A stretch of 51,629 nucleotides of DNA. Origin: Thiobacillus sp. 65-29 (lineage in GTDB: Bacteria > Pseudomonadota > Gammaproteobacteria > Burkholderiales > Thiobacillaceae). How positions within the stretch are numbered: position 1 is the stretch's first letter; each line of letters starts with the position of its first letter. Made by a program: the position numbers and the translations under genes. Positions 8,951 to 18,149 of this stretch are shown in pieces. The notes under the pieces are model-generated. The model worked only from the letters and a program-made list of their open reading frames with translations. It was not told where the DNA came from and searched no databases. The stretch covers positions 1-51,629 of the forward strand of contig MKWN01000058.1 of NCBI GenBank assembly GCA_001899775.1, read 5' to 3'.

Positions 8951-8963
8951 GGAGCCTGAACGA

Positions 8964-11300
8964 ATGTCCATAGACTATATCGTGCCTCTGGAAGCCCTGT
9001 CGATGGCGGACGTCCCGCGTGTCGGCGGCAAGAACGCATCGCTTGGCGAAATGATTCGCAGCCTCGCCGGTGTTGGTGTGAGCGTACCGGGAGGATTCGC
9101 CACCACGGCGCAGGCGTTCTGGGATTTTCTCGATCACAATGCGCTGCGCACCCGCATCCACGACCGCCTGGCGACGCTGGATGTTGACGATGTCGCGGAG
9201 TTGATGCGCGCCGGAGGGGAAATTCGCGCCTGGGTGGAGGCGGCCAGCCTGCCTGCCGCGCTGGAGTCGGGGCTGCGCGACGCCTACGCGGCGCTGGGTG
9301 CGGATGTCTCGGTGGCGGTGCGCTCGTCGGCCACCGCCGAAGACCTGCCCGATGCCTCGTTCGCCGGTCAGCAGGAGACCTACCTGCACGTGCAGGGCGC
9401 CGATGCGCTCGTCGCGCATGTGAAAAAAGTGTTCGCCTCGCTCTACAACGATCGCGCCATCGCCTACCGCGTGCACCACGGCTTCGATCATGCGCAGGTC
9501 GCGCTGTCCGCCGGCATCCAGCGCATGGTGCGCTCGGATCTCGCCTGTTCCGGGGTGTTGTTCACGCTCGATACCGAATCCGGGTTCCGCGACGTGGTGT
9601 TCATCACCGCCGCCTGGGGACTGGGCGAGACGGTGGTGCAGGGTTCGGTCAACCCCGACGAATTCTACGTGCACAAACCGCGTCTTGCCGATGGTTTTCC
9701 CGCCGTGGTGCGGCGCGAGCTCGGCGGCAAGGCGATCCGCATGGTGTGGCGCGATGGCGCGACGGTGATCGAGGATACGCCCATCGAGCAGCAGCGCCGC
9801 TTCGCACTTGAAGACACCGAAGTGCTGGAACTGGCGCGCCAGGCGGTGCAGATCGAGAAGCACTACGGCCGGCCGATGGACATCGAATGGGCGAAGGATG
9901 GCGTCAGCGGCGAGCTCTTCATCGTGCAGGCGCGCCCGGAAACGGTGAAGGCGCGCGGTGTGGGTGATATCGAACGCTATACCCTCAAGGCGAAGGGCGA
10001 GGTGCGCGCCAGCGGACGCGCCATCGGGCAGAAGATCGGCAGCGGGCCGGTGCGGCTGATCGCCAGTCCCGCCGAAATGGAGCGGGTGCAGCCGGGCGAC
10101 GTGCTCGTCACCGACATGACCGACCCCGACTGGGAGCCGGTGATGAAGCGCGCCGCGGCCATCGTCACCAACCGCGGCGGGCGCACCTGCCATGCCGCCA
10201 TCGTCGCGCGCGAGCTGGGCATTCCCGCGGTGGTCGGCGTCGGCAATGCCACCGAGGCCCTGCGCGATGGAGAGGTCGTCACCGTGTCGTGCGCCGAGGG
10301 CGACACCGGCTTCATCTACGCCGGCCAGCTCGATTTCGAGGTGGAGACGCAGGCCCGGATGCCACTCGCCGAGCCGCCGGCCAAACTGATGATGAACGTC
10401 GGCAATCCGGATCGCGCCTTCGAATTCGCACAATTGCCGAATCACGGCGTCGGGCTCGCGCGTCTGGAATTCATCATCGCGCGCACCATCGGCGTTCACC
10501 CGCTGGCGCTGCTCGAATACGCAAGCCTGCCGCCGGCACTGCGCGACGACATCGCGGCACGCGCCGCGGGTTATGCGGACCCGGTCGCGTTCTACGTCGA
10601 CAAGCTGGCCGAAGGAATCGCCACGCTTGCCGCGGCGTTCTGGCCCAAGCCGGTCATCGTGCGCCTGTCGGATTTCAAGTCGAACGAATACGCCCACCTT
10701 GCGGGCGGCGACCGCTACGAGCCGCAGGAGGAGAACCCCATGCTCGGTCTGCGCGGCGCGGCGCGCTATCTTTCGGCGCAGTTCCGCCCGGCGTTCGAAC
10801 TGGAATGCCGGGCGTTGAAGCAGGTGCGCGAGATACTCGGCTTCACCAACGTCGAGGTGATGATTCCCTTCGTGCGCACCGTCGAGGAATGCGCGGCGGT
10901 CGTCGACTTGCTTGCCGCCAACGGCCTGCGCCGCGGCGAGCAGGGGTTGCGCGTGGTGATGATGTGCGAGATACCCTCCAACGTGCTGCTCGCCGACGAC
11001 TTTCTCGCGTACGTCGACGGCTTTTCCATCGGCAGCAACGATCTCACCCAGCTCACCCTCGGCATCGACCGCGACTCCGGCCTCGTCGCCGGGAGTTTCG
11101 ACGAGCGCAATCCCGCGGTGAAGAAGCTGCTCGCCGATGCGATTTCAGCGTGCCGGCGCCACGGCAAGTACATCGGCATCTGCGGCCAGGGCCCGAGCGA
11201 TCACCCGGATCTCGCCGACTGGCTGGTGGCGCAGGAAATCGGCTCGATTTCGCTCAATCCCGATACGGTGATGGCGACGTGGCAGAGGCTGGCTGGTTGA
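8964..11300 (+). CDS. ppsA: Phosphoenolpyruvate synthase (pyruvate, water dikinase)
   Basis: Converts pyruvate + ATP + H2O to PEP + AMP + Pi, the first step of gluconeogenesis from C3 compounds. The 778-aa length is typical. It has an N-terminal ATP-grasp domain ([10 protein letters not shown] near residue 20; [20 protein letters not shown] about residue 115), a swivelling phosphohistidine domain with [20 protein letters not shown] (catalytic His about residue 412), and a C-terminal PEP/pyruvate TIM barrel ([31 protein letters not shown]). The start is ATG 8964 with GGAG at 8951-8954. Control by PpsR, encoded divergently, is expected. Confidence 0.97.
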   Translation: MSIDYIVPLEALSMADVPRVGGKNASLGEMIRSLAGVGVSVPGGFATTAQAFWDFLDHNALRTRIHDRLATLDVDDVAELMRAGGEIRAWVEAASLPAALESGLRDAYAALGADVSVAVRSSATAEDLPDASFAGQQETYLHVQGADALVAHVKKVFASLYNDRAIAYRVHHGFDHAQVALSAGIQRMVRSDLACSGVLFTLDTESGFRDVVFITAAWGLGETVVQGSVNPDEFYVHKPRLADGFPAVVRRELGGKAIRMVWRDGATVIEDTPIEQQRRFALEDTEVLELARQAVQIEKHYGRPMDIEWAKDGVSGELFIVQARPETVKARGVGDIERYTLKAKGEVRASGRAIGQKIGSGPVRLIASPAEMERVQPGDVLVTDMTDPDWEPVMKRAAAIVTNRGGRTCHAAIVARELGIPAVVGVGNATEALRDGEVVTVSCAEGDTGFIYAGQLDFEVETQARMPLAEPPAKLMMNVGNPDRAFEFAQLPNHGVGLARLEFIIARTIGVHPLALLEYASLPPALRDDIAARAAGYADPVAFYVDKLAEGIATLAAAFWPKPVIVRLSDFKSNEYAHLAGGDRYEPQEENPMLGLRGAARYLSAQFRPAFELECRALKQVREILGFTNVEVMIPFVRTVEECAAVVDLLAANGLRRGEQGLRVVMMCEIPSNVLLADDFLAYVDGFSIGSNDLTQLTLGIDRDSGLVAGSFDERNPAVKKLLADAISACRRHGKYIGICGQGPSDHPDLADWLVAQEIGSISLNPDTVMATWQRLAG

Positions 11301-11353
11301 ACTGTGAGTGGTGAGCGGTTTCACGGTCTCACCGCGTGTGCCCGCTCCCCCGC
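11301..11353. other. Short convergent spacer with inverted repeat
   Basis: The space between the convergent ppsA and crp/fnr-type genes holds GTGAGCGG (11311-11318), which pairs with CCGCTCAC (11350-11357) across a long loop and reaches into the regulator stop codon. It may serve as a weak bidirectional terminator. There is no U tract. Confidence 0.3.
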
Positions 11354-12043
11354 TCACGCCTGAAACGTCTTCAGCCGTTGCGTATCCAGCACGCGGATGG
11401 TGCGCCCGCTCACTTCGATGACGCCGCCTTCCGCAAGATGGTGCAGCGCGCGCGAGAAGGTTTCCGGTGCGAGGTTCAGACGCGAGGCCAGCATCTGCTT
11501 GCTGGTGTCGAGGCGGATTTCGCACGCGGGGCCCTCGCTCTCCGGCACCTGCTGCGAGAGATAGCTCACCACGCGTTGCAGGCTGTTCATCAGCGTACAG
11601 GTCTCCATGTCCGACATCAGTTCGTGCAGGCGCATGGAAATGCTCGCCAGCATCTGGCGCGCGAAGACGGGATTGCGGTCCATCATCGTCAGCAGCACGT
11701 CCTTGGCGACAATGAGGAAAGTGCTGTCCTGGGTCGCCTCCGCCGACACCGGGCAGGGGCGGTCGAGGAAGACGACCGCTTCGCCGAAGGCCTGGCCCGG
11801 CTTCACCATCGTGAGGAGTTTCTCCGTGCCCTGGGCGGTCGTCATGAACAGCTTGGCCTGCCCGCTCACCAGTACATGAATTCCCCGCAGGCTGTCGCCC
11901 TTCTGGAACAGCATCTCGTGGGCGCGTACCTTGAATTCGCGCACTCCGGGCAGGAGGGGTGCGAGTTCGTGAGGAGGGATCCCGGAGAACAGGGGCAGGC
12001 GATGCAGGCTGTCGGTGATCGAAGCGGGTGTGAAGGGCGTCAT
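11354..12043 (-). CDS. Crp/Fnr-family transcription regulator (DNR-like), probable nap regulator
   Basis: A 229-aa protein from ATG 12043: an N-terminal cyclic-nucleotide-binding-like beta-roll (about residues 20-130), a dimer helix (about 135-160) and a C-terminal winged helix. It lacks the N-terminal cysteine cluster that holds the Fe-S centre in FNR, which fits the DNR/NarR branch that responds to NO or other signals. The recognition helix APETFSRALHHL keeps the E-x-x-S-R pattern that reads TTGAT half-sites. A matching site (TTGAT-TTCG-GTCAA) lies in the divergent space before napD. The frame stays open far upstream, over napD and napA, but the homology starts at MTPFTPASITDSLHRLPLFS. The ligand cannot be told from sequence. 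Confidence 0.88.
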   Translation of the reverse strand: MTPFTPASITDSLHRLPLFSGIPPHELAPLLPGVREFKVRAHEMLFQKGDSLRGIHVLVSGQAKLFMTTAQGTEKLLTMVKPGQAFGEAVVFLDRPCPVSAEATQDSTFLIVAKDVLLTMMDRNPVFARQMLASISMRLHELMSDMETCTLMNSLQRVVSYLSQQVPESEGPACEIRLDTSKQMLASRLNLAPETFSRALHHLAEGGVIEVSGRTIRVLDTQRLKTFQA

Positions 12044-12121
12044 GGCTCGGTTGGGGTTTCCTCGAATGGAGCGTGGCGTCGGGCGTATCCGGATGGAGCG
12101 GGCTGGTAAATTCGGACTTTC

Positions 12122-12135
12122 TTGATTTCGGTCAA
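12122..12135. promoter_or_regulatory. FNR/DNR-type binding site between regulator and napD
   Basis: TTGATTTCGGTCAA matches TTGAT-N4-ATCAA at 9 of 10 positions. Its centre (12128.5) is 65 bp upstream of the napD ATG, so an activator at -41.5 would give a start near 12170, with a weak -10 (CAGAAT, 12158-12163). The same site lies about 85 bp upstream of the divergent regulator start and could also serve autoregulation. Confidence 0.75.
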
Positions 12136-12193
12136 GGTTTTCATTATTGCCCCCAACCAGAATCGGGGCAACCGGGAATTTCGGAGATATCGG

Positions 12194-12508
12194 ATGAACA
12201 TATCTGGAATAGCCGTCAGCACGCGGCCGGAATGGGTCGAACTCGTGGTGCAGACACTTTCTGCTATAGAGGGAGTGGAGGTTCATGCAGCCGATGTTGC
12301 GAGGGGCAAACTCGTCGTCACACTGGAAGCGCCGACGGTCGGCGCCGAGGTGGAGGGCTTCAAGCGGATCCGCGCCCTGCCCCACGTCGTTGCCGCTGAC
12401 CTGGTACAGCATTATTTCGAGGATGACGGTGAAATCATCAATGCCCTGCCACCCGGACTCGACGCGCTGGAAGGCGTCAGCGTACCCGAAGAATTGAAAG
12501 ACCACTAA
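12194..12508 (+). CDS. napD: NapD, Tat-signal chaperone for periplasmic nitrate reductase
   Basis: NapD binds the twin-arginine signal of NapA and holds back export until the Mo-bisMGD cofactor is in. The 104-aa product starts [20 protein letters not shown], the typical NapD ferredoxin-like fold start, and continues with [20 protein letters not shown] and [17 protein letters not shown]. The start is ATG 12194 with CGGAG at 12182-12186. The frame opens earlier, at 12122, but that part would lie over the FNR-type site. napA follows 10 bp after the stop with its own AAGGAGA site. Confidence 0.93.
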   Translation: MNISGIAVSTRPEWVELVVQTLSAIEGVEVHAADVARGKLVVTLEAPTVGAEVEGFKRIRALPHVVAADLVQHYFEDDGEIINALPPGLDALEGVSVPEELKDH

Positions 12509-12518
12509 GGAGACCACC

Positions 12519-15260
12519 ATGCAGCTATCCCGTCGCGAATTCATCAAGTCCGGTATCGCCGCCAGCACGGCGGGCGTGGTGGGCTTGCCTGTTTCCGGCC
12601 TTGCCGCGGCCGCGGCGGCGGAACTGGAAAAGGACTGGAAATGGGACAAGGCGGTATGCCGCTTCTGCGGCACCGGTTGCGGCATCCAGATCGCCACGCA
12701 TCAGGGACGCATCGTCGCCACCAAGGGTGATCCCGACGCACCGGTCAACCGTGGCCTGAACTGCATCAAGGGCTATTTCAACGGCAAGATCCTGTATGGC
12801 AAGGACCGCCTGACCCAGCCCCTGATGCGCATGAAGGACGGCAAGTTCGACAAGAAGGGCCAGTTCGTGCCGGTCACCTGGGAGCAGGCGTTCGACGAGA
12901 TGGAGCGCCAGTTCCGCAAGACCTATGCCGAGAAAGGTCCGAACGGCGTGGCCATGTTCGGATCCGGCCAGTGGACGATCCACGAGGGCTACGCCATGAA
13001 CAAGCTGTTCAAGGCGGGCTTCCGCTCCAACAACCTCGACCCCAACGCGCGCAACTGCATGGCGAGCGCCGTGGCGGCGTTCTACAGCGTATTCGGTACC
13101 GACGAGCCAGCGGGTAATTACGACGACATCGAGTACACCGACACCATGGTGCTGTGGGGCGCGAACATGGCGGAGATGCACCCCATCCTGTGGTCGCGCA
13201 TCACCGACCGGCGGCTTGCCCATGCGAACTGCCGTGTGGTCAACCTCACCACCTTCCGCAACATGTCGTCGGATATCGCGGATCTGGAAATCGTGTTCAA
13301 GCCGAATACCGATCTTGCCATCCAGAACTACATCGCGCGCGAGATCATCGCCCGCGACGCGATGAACAAGGCCTTCGTCGAAAAGAACTGCGTGTTCGCC
13401 ACGGGTCCCTACGACATCGGTTACGGCATGCGTGCCACCGACAAGTATGCCTATCCTGCGGAGAAGGATACCCAGGCCAAGGAGCTCAAGGTCAAGCTCG
13501 ACAAGTGGGAGGCCATCGGCCAGCGCAGGAAGGAAGGCGAGGTCGTCGAGCAGAAGAACACCGCCGACCCGGCGAAGCACTGGATGATCAGCTTCGAGGA
13601 TTTCAGGAAGGGCGTCGAGCCCTACACGCTCGATTTCGTCGCCGAACTGGCCAAGGGTGATCCCGACGAATCGCTCGACATCTTCAAAAACAAGCTCAAG
13701 CAACTGGCCGATCTCTACATCGACGCGAACCGCAAGGTGGTGTCGTTCTGGACCATGGGCTTCAACCAGCACCAGCGTGGCACCTGGGTCAACGAACAGT
13801 GCTACATGAACCACCTCCTGCTCGGCAAGCAGTCGATGCCCGGCAATGGCGCGTTCTCGCTCACCGGCCAGCCCTCGGCGTGCGGCACCGCGCGCGAGGT
13901 GGGTACGTTCTCCCACCGCCTGCCGGCCGACCGCCTGATTCCCAACCCGCAGCACCGCGCCGAAACCGAGGGCTACTGGAAGATTCCGGCGAAGACACTC
14001 AACCCGAAGGTCGGCTCGTTCTATGCCAAGATTCTGCGCGATCTCGAGGATGGCTCGGTGAAATGGGCCTGGGTGCAGGTCAACAACCCCTGGCACACCC
14101 ATCCCAACGCCAACCACTGGATTCGCGCGGCGCGCGAGCAGGACAACTTCATCATCGTGTCCGAAGCGTATCCGGGCATTTCCGCCAAGGTCGCCGACCT
14201 CATCCTGCCCAGCGCGATGATCTTCGAGAAATGGGGCGGTTATGGCAATGCCGAACGCCGCACCCAGCAGTGGCGCCAGCAGGTGCCGCCGCCGGGACAG
14301 GCGCGCGGCGACCTGTGGCAGACCCTGGAGTTCGCCAAGCGCTTCAAGCTCAAGGACTTCTGGGGCGAGCAGAAGGTGCCCGGGCTCAAGGCCGAGGGGT
14401 TTGCCGACAACACCCTGCCCGACGTGATGGCGGAGGCGAAAAAGCTCGGCTATTCGCCGGAGGACAGCCTGTACAAAGTGCTGTTCGCCACGCCGGACAA
14501 TCTCAAGGTGAAGTGGCCCGACGCCGTGGCCAAGGGCCACGATAACCATATCGCCACCCTGCTCGGCGACGGCTGGTTTCCGGAGAAGGCGTTCTGGATC
14601 GAATACCAGCAGTTCGGCAAGGGCAAGGGCAAGGACCTCGCCGATTTCGACGTCTATCATGCCGACAAGGTGCGCGGTCTGAAGTGGCCGGTGGTCAACG
14701 GCAAGGAAGTCGCCTGGCGCTTCAACGAGCAATACGACCCCTACGTGACCAAGGGTGCCGGAATCGAGTTCTACGGCAAGCTGTTCAAGGCGATCCCGAG
14801 CGGCAACCTTGACGGCATCACCGACCCTGCGCCGAAGAGCCTCGCCGGCAAGGCAAAGATCTTCTTCCGCCCGTATGCCGCACCTGCCGAGCAGCCGGAC
14901 AAGAACTACGACCTGTGGCTGTGCACCGGTCGGGTGCTCGAACACTGGCACTCCGGCACCATGACGCGCCGCGTGCCTGAACTGCACCGCGCGGTGCCGG
15001 CGGCGGTGATGTGGATCCATCCCGCCGACGCCGAAGCGCGTGGCCTGAAACGTAACGACCTGGTGTGGATCGAGTCGCGTCGCGGCAAGGTCAAGGTGCG
15101 GGTGGAAACCGGCGGTCGCAACAAGATGGTCAAGGGAACCGTGTACGTGCCCTTCTTCGACGAGGGCGTGTTCATCAACCGCGTTACCCTGGACACGACC
15201 TGCCCGATTTCCAAGGAGAGCGACTACAAGAAGTGCGCCGTCAAGGTCTACAAGGCCTGA
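12519..15260 (+). CDS. napA: Periplasmic nitrate reductase catalytic subunit NapA (long, epsilonproteobacterial-type)
   Basis: Reduces nitrate to nitrite at a Mo-bisMGD centre in the periplasm. It has a Tat signal (SRREFIKS, residues 4-11), a [4Fe-4S] site C47-x2-C50-x3-C54-x27-C82, and the Mo-ligand Cys180 in [10 protein letters not shown]. Downstream motifs include [52 protein letters not shown] and [16 protein letters not shown]. At 913 aa it is about 80 residues longer than E. coli NapA. The extra segment (about residues 280-370, with [20 protein letters not shown]) resembles the insertion I recall from Campylobacter/Wolinella NapA. It is preceded by napD and followed by napG. Confidence 0.96.
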   Translation: MQLSRREFIKSGIAASTAGVVGLPVSGLAAAAAAELEKDWKWDKAVCRFCGTGCGIQIATHQGRIVATKGDPDAPVNRGLNCIKGYFNGKILYGKDRLTQPLMRMKDGKFDKKGQFVPVTWEQAFDEMERQFRKTYAEKGPNGVAMFGSGQWTIHEGYAMNKLFKAGFRSNNLDPNARNCMASAVAAFYSVFGTDEPAGNYDDIEYTDTMVLWGANMAEMHPILWSRITDRRLAHANCRVVNLTTFRNMSSDIADLEIVFKPNTDLAIQNYIAREIIARDAMNKAFVEKNCVFATGPYDIGYGMRATDKYAYPAEKDTQAKELKVKLDKWEAIGQRRKEGEVVEQKNTADPAKHWMISFEDFRKGVEPYTLDFVAELAKGDPDESLDIFKNKLKQLADLYIDANRKVVSFWTMGFNQHQRGTWVNEQCYMNHLLLGKQSMPGNGAFSLTGQPSACGTAREVGTFSHRLPADRLIPNPQHRAETEGYWKIPAKTLNPKVGSFYAKILRDLEDGSVKWAWVQVNNPWHTHPNANHWIRAAREQDNFIIVSEAYPGISAKVADLILPSAMIFEKWGGYGNAERRTQQWRQQVPPPGQARGDLWQTLEFAKRFKLKDFWGEQKVPGLKAEGFADNTLPDVMAEAKKLGYSPEDSLYKVLFATPDNLKVKWPDAVAKGHDNHIATLLGDGWFPEKAFWIEYQQFGKGKGKDLADFDVYHADKVRGLKWPVVNGKEVAWRFNEQYDPYVTKGAGIEFYGKLFKAIPSGNLDGITDPAPKSLAGKAKIFFRPYAAPAEQPDKNYDLWLCTGRVLEHWHSGTMTRRVPELHRAVPAAVMWIHPADAEARGLKRNDLVWIESRRGKVKVRVETGGRNKMVKGTVYVPFFDEGVFINRVTLDTTCPISKESDYKKCAVKVYKA

Positions 15261-15288
15261 GTGACGCGCCGGAACGGGTGAGAACGCG

Positions 15289-16071
15289 ATGGATGCCGGG
15301 CGCCGGGAATTCCTGATGCGGACCGCGCAGGGCGCTGCGGTGGCGGCCTGCGGCGGACTGCTGTGGGCGCACCTGCTGCGCCAGGAAGCGGCGGCGTCGG
15401 TGCTGGCGCTGCGTCCGCCCGGCGCGCTGGCCGAAGCGGACTTCGCCGCCGCCTGCATCAAGTGCGGCCAGTGCGTCCACGCCTGTCCCTACGACACGCT
15501 GCGCCTCGCACGCGCCCAGGATGGCGCCCCCATTGGCACTCCGTTCTTCACGCCGCGCAAGGTGCCGTGCTACATGTGCACCGATTTTCCTTGCGTGCCG
15601 GCCTGCCCGACCGGTGCGCTCGACCCGAAATTCGCGAACATCGCCGATGCGCGCATGGGTCTCGCGGTGATCGATGAGGAGTCCTGCCTGTCGTGGCAGG
15701 GCCTGCGCTGCGAGGTGTGCTATCGCGTCTGTCCCGTGAAGGACAGCGCCATCACCATCCAGACTCACCCGCGCCAGTTGAGCAAGCACGCCATGTTCGT
15801 GCCCATCGTGCATTCGCAGGCCTGCACCGGCTGTGGCATGTGTGAGGAAGCCTGTCCCACCGACGAAGCCGCCATCCGCGTGCTGAATCCGAAACTGGTG
15901 CAGGGTCGCATGGGCGAGCACTACCGGCTGGGGTGGAAATCGGAGACGCCATCATCCGCCGCTGTGCCCGCCGAGTCGCCCGCGGCCGCACCGGCACCAT
16001 CCGCCGCCGAACCTGCTGCCCCCGCGAAAGCACCGGGCATGGATGTGCTCAATGAAGAGCTCGAACTGTGA
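15289..16071 (+). CDS. napG: NapG, periplasmic ferredoxin-type quinol-dehydrogenase subunit
   Basis: NapG and NapH together move electrons from quinol to the Nap complex. The 260-aa product has a Tat signal (GRREFLMR) and four [4Fe-4S] cysteine groups, the first at C56-x2-C59-x2-C62-x3-C66, then CYMCTDFPCVPACP, CLSWQGLRCEVCYRVCP and CTGCGMCEEACP. It ends in an Ala/Pro-rich tail of about 40 residues not needed for the fold, which explains the extra length over the roughly 230-aa E. coli protein. The gene starts 28 bp after napA, and its stop overlaps the napH start. Confidence 0.94.
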   Translation: MDAGRREFLMRTAQGAAVAACGGLLWAHLLRQEAAASVLALRPPGALAEADFAAACIKCGQCVHACPYDTLRLARAQDGAPIGTPFFTPRKVPCYMCTDFPCVPACPTGALDPKFANIADARMGLAVIDEESCLSWQGLRCEVCYRVCPVKDSAITIQTHPRQLSKHAMFVPIVHSQACTGCGMCEEACPTDEAAIRVLNPKLVQGRMGEHYRLGWKSETPSSAAVPAESPAAAPAPSAAEPAAPAKAPGMDVLNEELEL

Positions 16072-16928
16072 ACGCCACGGCGAATCCACCGAAGGTCGGC
16101 CTGTGGGGCTGGCGCCATCTGATCCTGCGCCGCGGCGTCCAGTTCGCGGTGCTGCTGATGTTCTTCGGCACCCTGCACTGGGGCTGGGAAGTAGCCGGAG
16201 TCCCGCTGCTGCGCGGCAATCTCTCGGCCGCCGAACTGCTCGGCGTGATCCCCTTTGCCGATCCGTTTGCGGTGCTGTAGCAACTGGTCTCCGGCCACTG
16301 GCTGCACACCACGGTGCTGACCGGCGCAGCGGTGATCCTCGTTTTCTATGCCGTCGTCGGGCGCGTGTTCTGTGCCTGGGTGTGCCCGATGAACCTGGTG
16401 ACGGATTTCGCGGCATGGCTGCGCAATCGCCTGAATCCGAAGAATCTGTTCGTGCTGTCGCGCACCACGCGCTACTGGATTCTCGGCATGGCCCTGCTGT
16501 TGTCGGTACTCACCGGCGTCGCCGCCTTCGAATGGGTGAGCCCGATTTCCATGCTGCACCGCGAACTGATCTACGGGGTGGGCATGGGGCTGACCGCCGT
16601 GCTCGGTATTTTCATCTTCGATCTGCTGATCCTGAAGCATGGCTGGTGCGGTCATCTGTGTCCGCTCGGCGCATTCTACGGCCTGCTCGGCAGCCGTGCG
16701 GCGATTCGCGTGCGCTTCGACGACGCCAGTTGCACCCGCTGCGGCGAATGCGCACGCGTGTGTCCGGAACCGCAGGTGCTCAACCTGAAGCAGGCGGCCG
16801 AGCGCGGCATGGTGGCGTCGGGCGCCTGTACCAACTGCGGCCGCTGCCTGCCGGCCTGCCCCGAAGACAGTCTCGACTTTGCGTGGCGCTGGCAGGCAGT
16901 GCCGCAAGCTACGAGAAGACAACCCTGA
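16068..16928 (+). pseudogene. napH: NapH, membrane quinol-dehydrogenase subunit, interrupted by in-frame amber codon
   Basis: NapH is the inner-membrane partner of NapG, with four transmembrane helices and two cytoplasmic [4Fe-4S] clusters. The frame 16068-16928 encodes a full-length (286-codon) NapH, with CAWVCPMN and CGHLCPLG membrane motifs and CTRCGECARVCPEP and CTNCGRCLPACPED clusters. Codon 71 (16278-16280) is TAG. Aligned from memory with E. coli NapH (DPLMTLQSLASGH against DPFAVL*QLVSGH), the amber replaces a Gln, so one C-to-T change (CAG to TAG) explains it. Everything after it is intact and in frame, so the lesion is either very recent or a sequence error. The truncated 70-aa peptide would hold one helix. 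A GTG at 16314 could restart translation but would lose the first helix. Confidence 0.9.
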
Positions 16929-16944
16929 CCAAGAGGAAACGGAG

Positions 16945-17412
16945 ATGAAAAAGACCATCACGGCAGTTCTGGCGATTGGCCTCGTGAGTGTGGCCTATGG
17001 TGCGCTGCAGGCGGGCGAGGTCGTGGTGCGTGACGACCAGATGGGCCTTGCGCCGGGCAGCGTGTTCGACGATCCCAGTCCGGAAGTCTTCCAGTATCCG
17101 GAGACCGAACCTTCGGCGGCGCGCGGGTTGCAGCGTGCCTACCTCGGCGCGCCCCCGCAGATTCCGCACAGGATCGACAACCTGTTGCCGATCCGTGCGA
17201 AGAAGAACGGCTGCCTGCGCTGCCACGACGCGCCGGACATGATCGGCAAGCCGCGTGCCGCATCAGGTGAGCCGACACCGATGCCGCTGACGCATTACGT
17301 GAAGCTCGACGACGGCAGCCTCAAGCGTGCCGACAACCGCCATGTGTGCGTGCAGTGCCACACGCCGCAGGCCGAGGTGAAGGAGCTGGTGGGTAACACC
17401 TTTGCACCCTGA
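16945..17412 (+). CDS. napB: NapB, diheme cytochrome c subunit of periplasmic nitrate reductase
   Basis: NapB passes electrons to NapA. The 155-aa product has a Sec signal peptide (MKKTITAVLAIGLVSVAYG), the usual NapB segment RAYLGAPPQIPHRIDNLLPI, and two heme c sites at C90-LRC-H94 and C125-VQC-H129. The start is ATG 16945 with AGGAAACGGAG in front; the in-frame sequence from 16879 overlaps napH and is not used. It closes the napDAGHB set, the order called nap-beta in Shewanella. No napC, napE or napF is present here. Confidence 0.93.
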   Translation: MKKTITAVLAIGLVSVAYGALQAGEVVVRDDQMGLAPGSVFDDPSPEVFQYPETEPSAARGLQRAYLGAPPQIPHRIDNLLPIRAKKNGCLRCHDAPDMIGKPRAASGEPTPMPLTHYVKLDDGSLKRADNRHVCVQCHTPQAEVKELVGNTFAP

Positions 17413-17427
17413 TTGCGGTCACCGCAA
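17413..17427. promoter_or_regulatory. 15-bp palindrome after napB (candidate operator)
   Basis: TTGCGGT-C-ACCGCAA is a perfect 7-bp inverted repeat with a single central base, followed by an A-run. The 1-nt centre rules out a terminator hairpin, so an operator for a dimeric protein is more likely. It sits at the start of the 157-bp space between napB and the fcc genes. The protein that might bind is unknown. Confidence 0.35.
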
Positions 17428-17569
17428 AAAAGTTGTGGGCCGTGCCGAATAGGCGAGCAGAAATTTGTGGCTGTCCTATAGTGAACAAAAATGGATTTTC
17501 GGCGTCTACGACGCCCCATTGTTCAGGTTGCGTCCGCCGGGGGGCGGATGAGACATACGGGAGGCGAGC

Positions 17570-18136
17570 ATGGGCATTCGCGCTACGATCGCGGTATTCC
17601 TGGTGGGGCTCGGGACTTCGGCGCATGCCGCCGATTCCGTCGAGGCCCTGGCCAGTACCTGCAACAACTGTCACGGGGTGAACGGCGTTTCGGTGGGGCC
17701 CACCATGCCATCCATCGGTGGCTTGCCCCAGGCCTATCTCACCAACGTCATGCTGGAGTGGAAAAGCGGCACGCGCTTTTCCGCCACCATGGGGCGCCTG
17801 CTCAAGGGTTATAGCGACGTGCAGATCGCCGACCTCGCGGCGTATTTCGCAAAGCAGCCTTGGGTGCCCCAAGCGCAGAAGATCGACGACGCCCGCGTGC
17901 GGCTCGGCGCGCAATCGCTCAAGCGTTGCGAGAAGTGTCACGGCAACGACGGTCTCCCGCGCGATGGCGAAACCCCTCCCGTGAACGGCCAGTGGGCGGA
18001 CTATCTCTACCTTGAGTCGCTCAAGTACCGCGACGACGCGGTGGGGATGTCGAACCGCCAGATGCGTGGCGCCATGAAGCGTTTGAGCGACGAGGAACTG
18101 CGCGCCGTATCGGACTATTACGCCGGTCAAAAATAA
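17570..18136 (+). CDS. fccA: Diheme cytochrome c, FccA-like subunit of flavocytochrome c sulfide dehydrogenase
   Basis: A 188-aa periplasmic protein with a signal peptide (to about residue 20) and two cytochrome-c4-like halves, heme sites C31-NNC-H35 and C120-EKC-H124, each with a later Met ligand candidate. It is followed 13 bp later by a FccB-type flavoprotein, so it most likely accepts electrons from sulfide oxidation and passes them on. An independent c4 role cannot be excluded. The start is ATG 17570 after GGGAGGCGAGC. The 157-bp upstream space suggests it can have its own promoter (TATAGT at 17477-17482 is a possible -10). Confidence 0.85.
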   Translation: MGIRATIAVFLVGLGTSAHAADSVEALASTCNNCHGVNGVSVGPTMPSIGGLPQAYLTNVMLEWKSGTRFSATMGRLLKGYSDVQIADLAAYFAKQPWVPQAQKIDDARVRLGAQSLKRCEKCHGNDGLPRDGETPPVNGQWADYLYLESLKYRDDAVGMSNRQMRGAMKRLSDEELRAVSDYYAGQK

Positions 18137-18149
18137 TCGGGAGACTGCC

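Noticed and set aside
6113-8959. A very long open frame (948 codons) on the + strand across the GGDEF/EAL and ppsR genes
   Set aside because: It is antisense to two well-supported genes, has low-complexity Arg/Gly/Ala-rich translation and no recognisable domain; long shadow frames are common at this GC content.
12525-15461. A 978-codon open frame on the - strand opposite napA
   Set aside because: It mirrors napA codon positions and encodes no family motif; the + strand carries an unmistakable NapA.
16278-16280. Reading the napH TAG as pyrrolysine or programmed recoding
   Set aside because: Homologues have Gln here, one C-to-T change explains it, and no other genes in the window show in-frame TAG, so mutation or sequence error is simpler.
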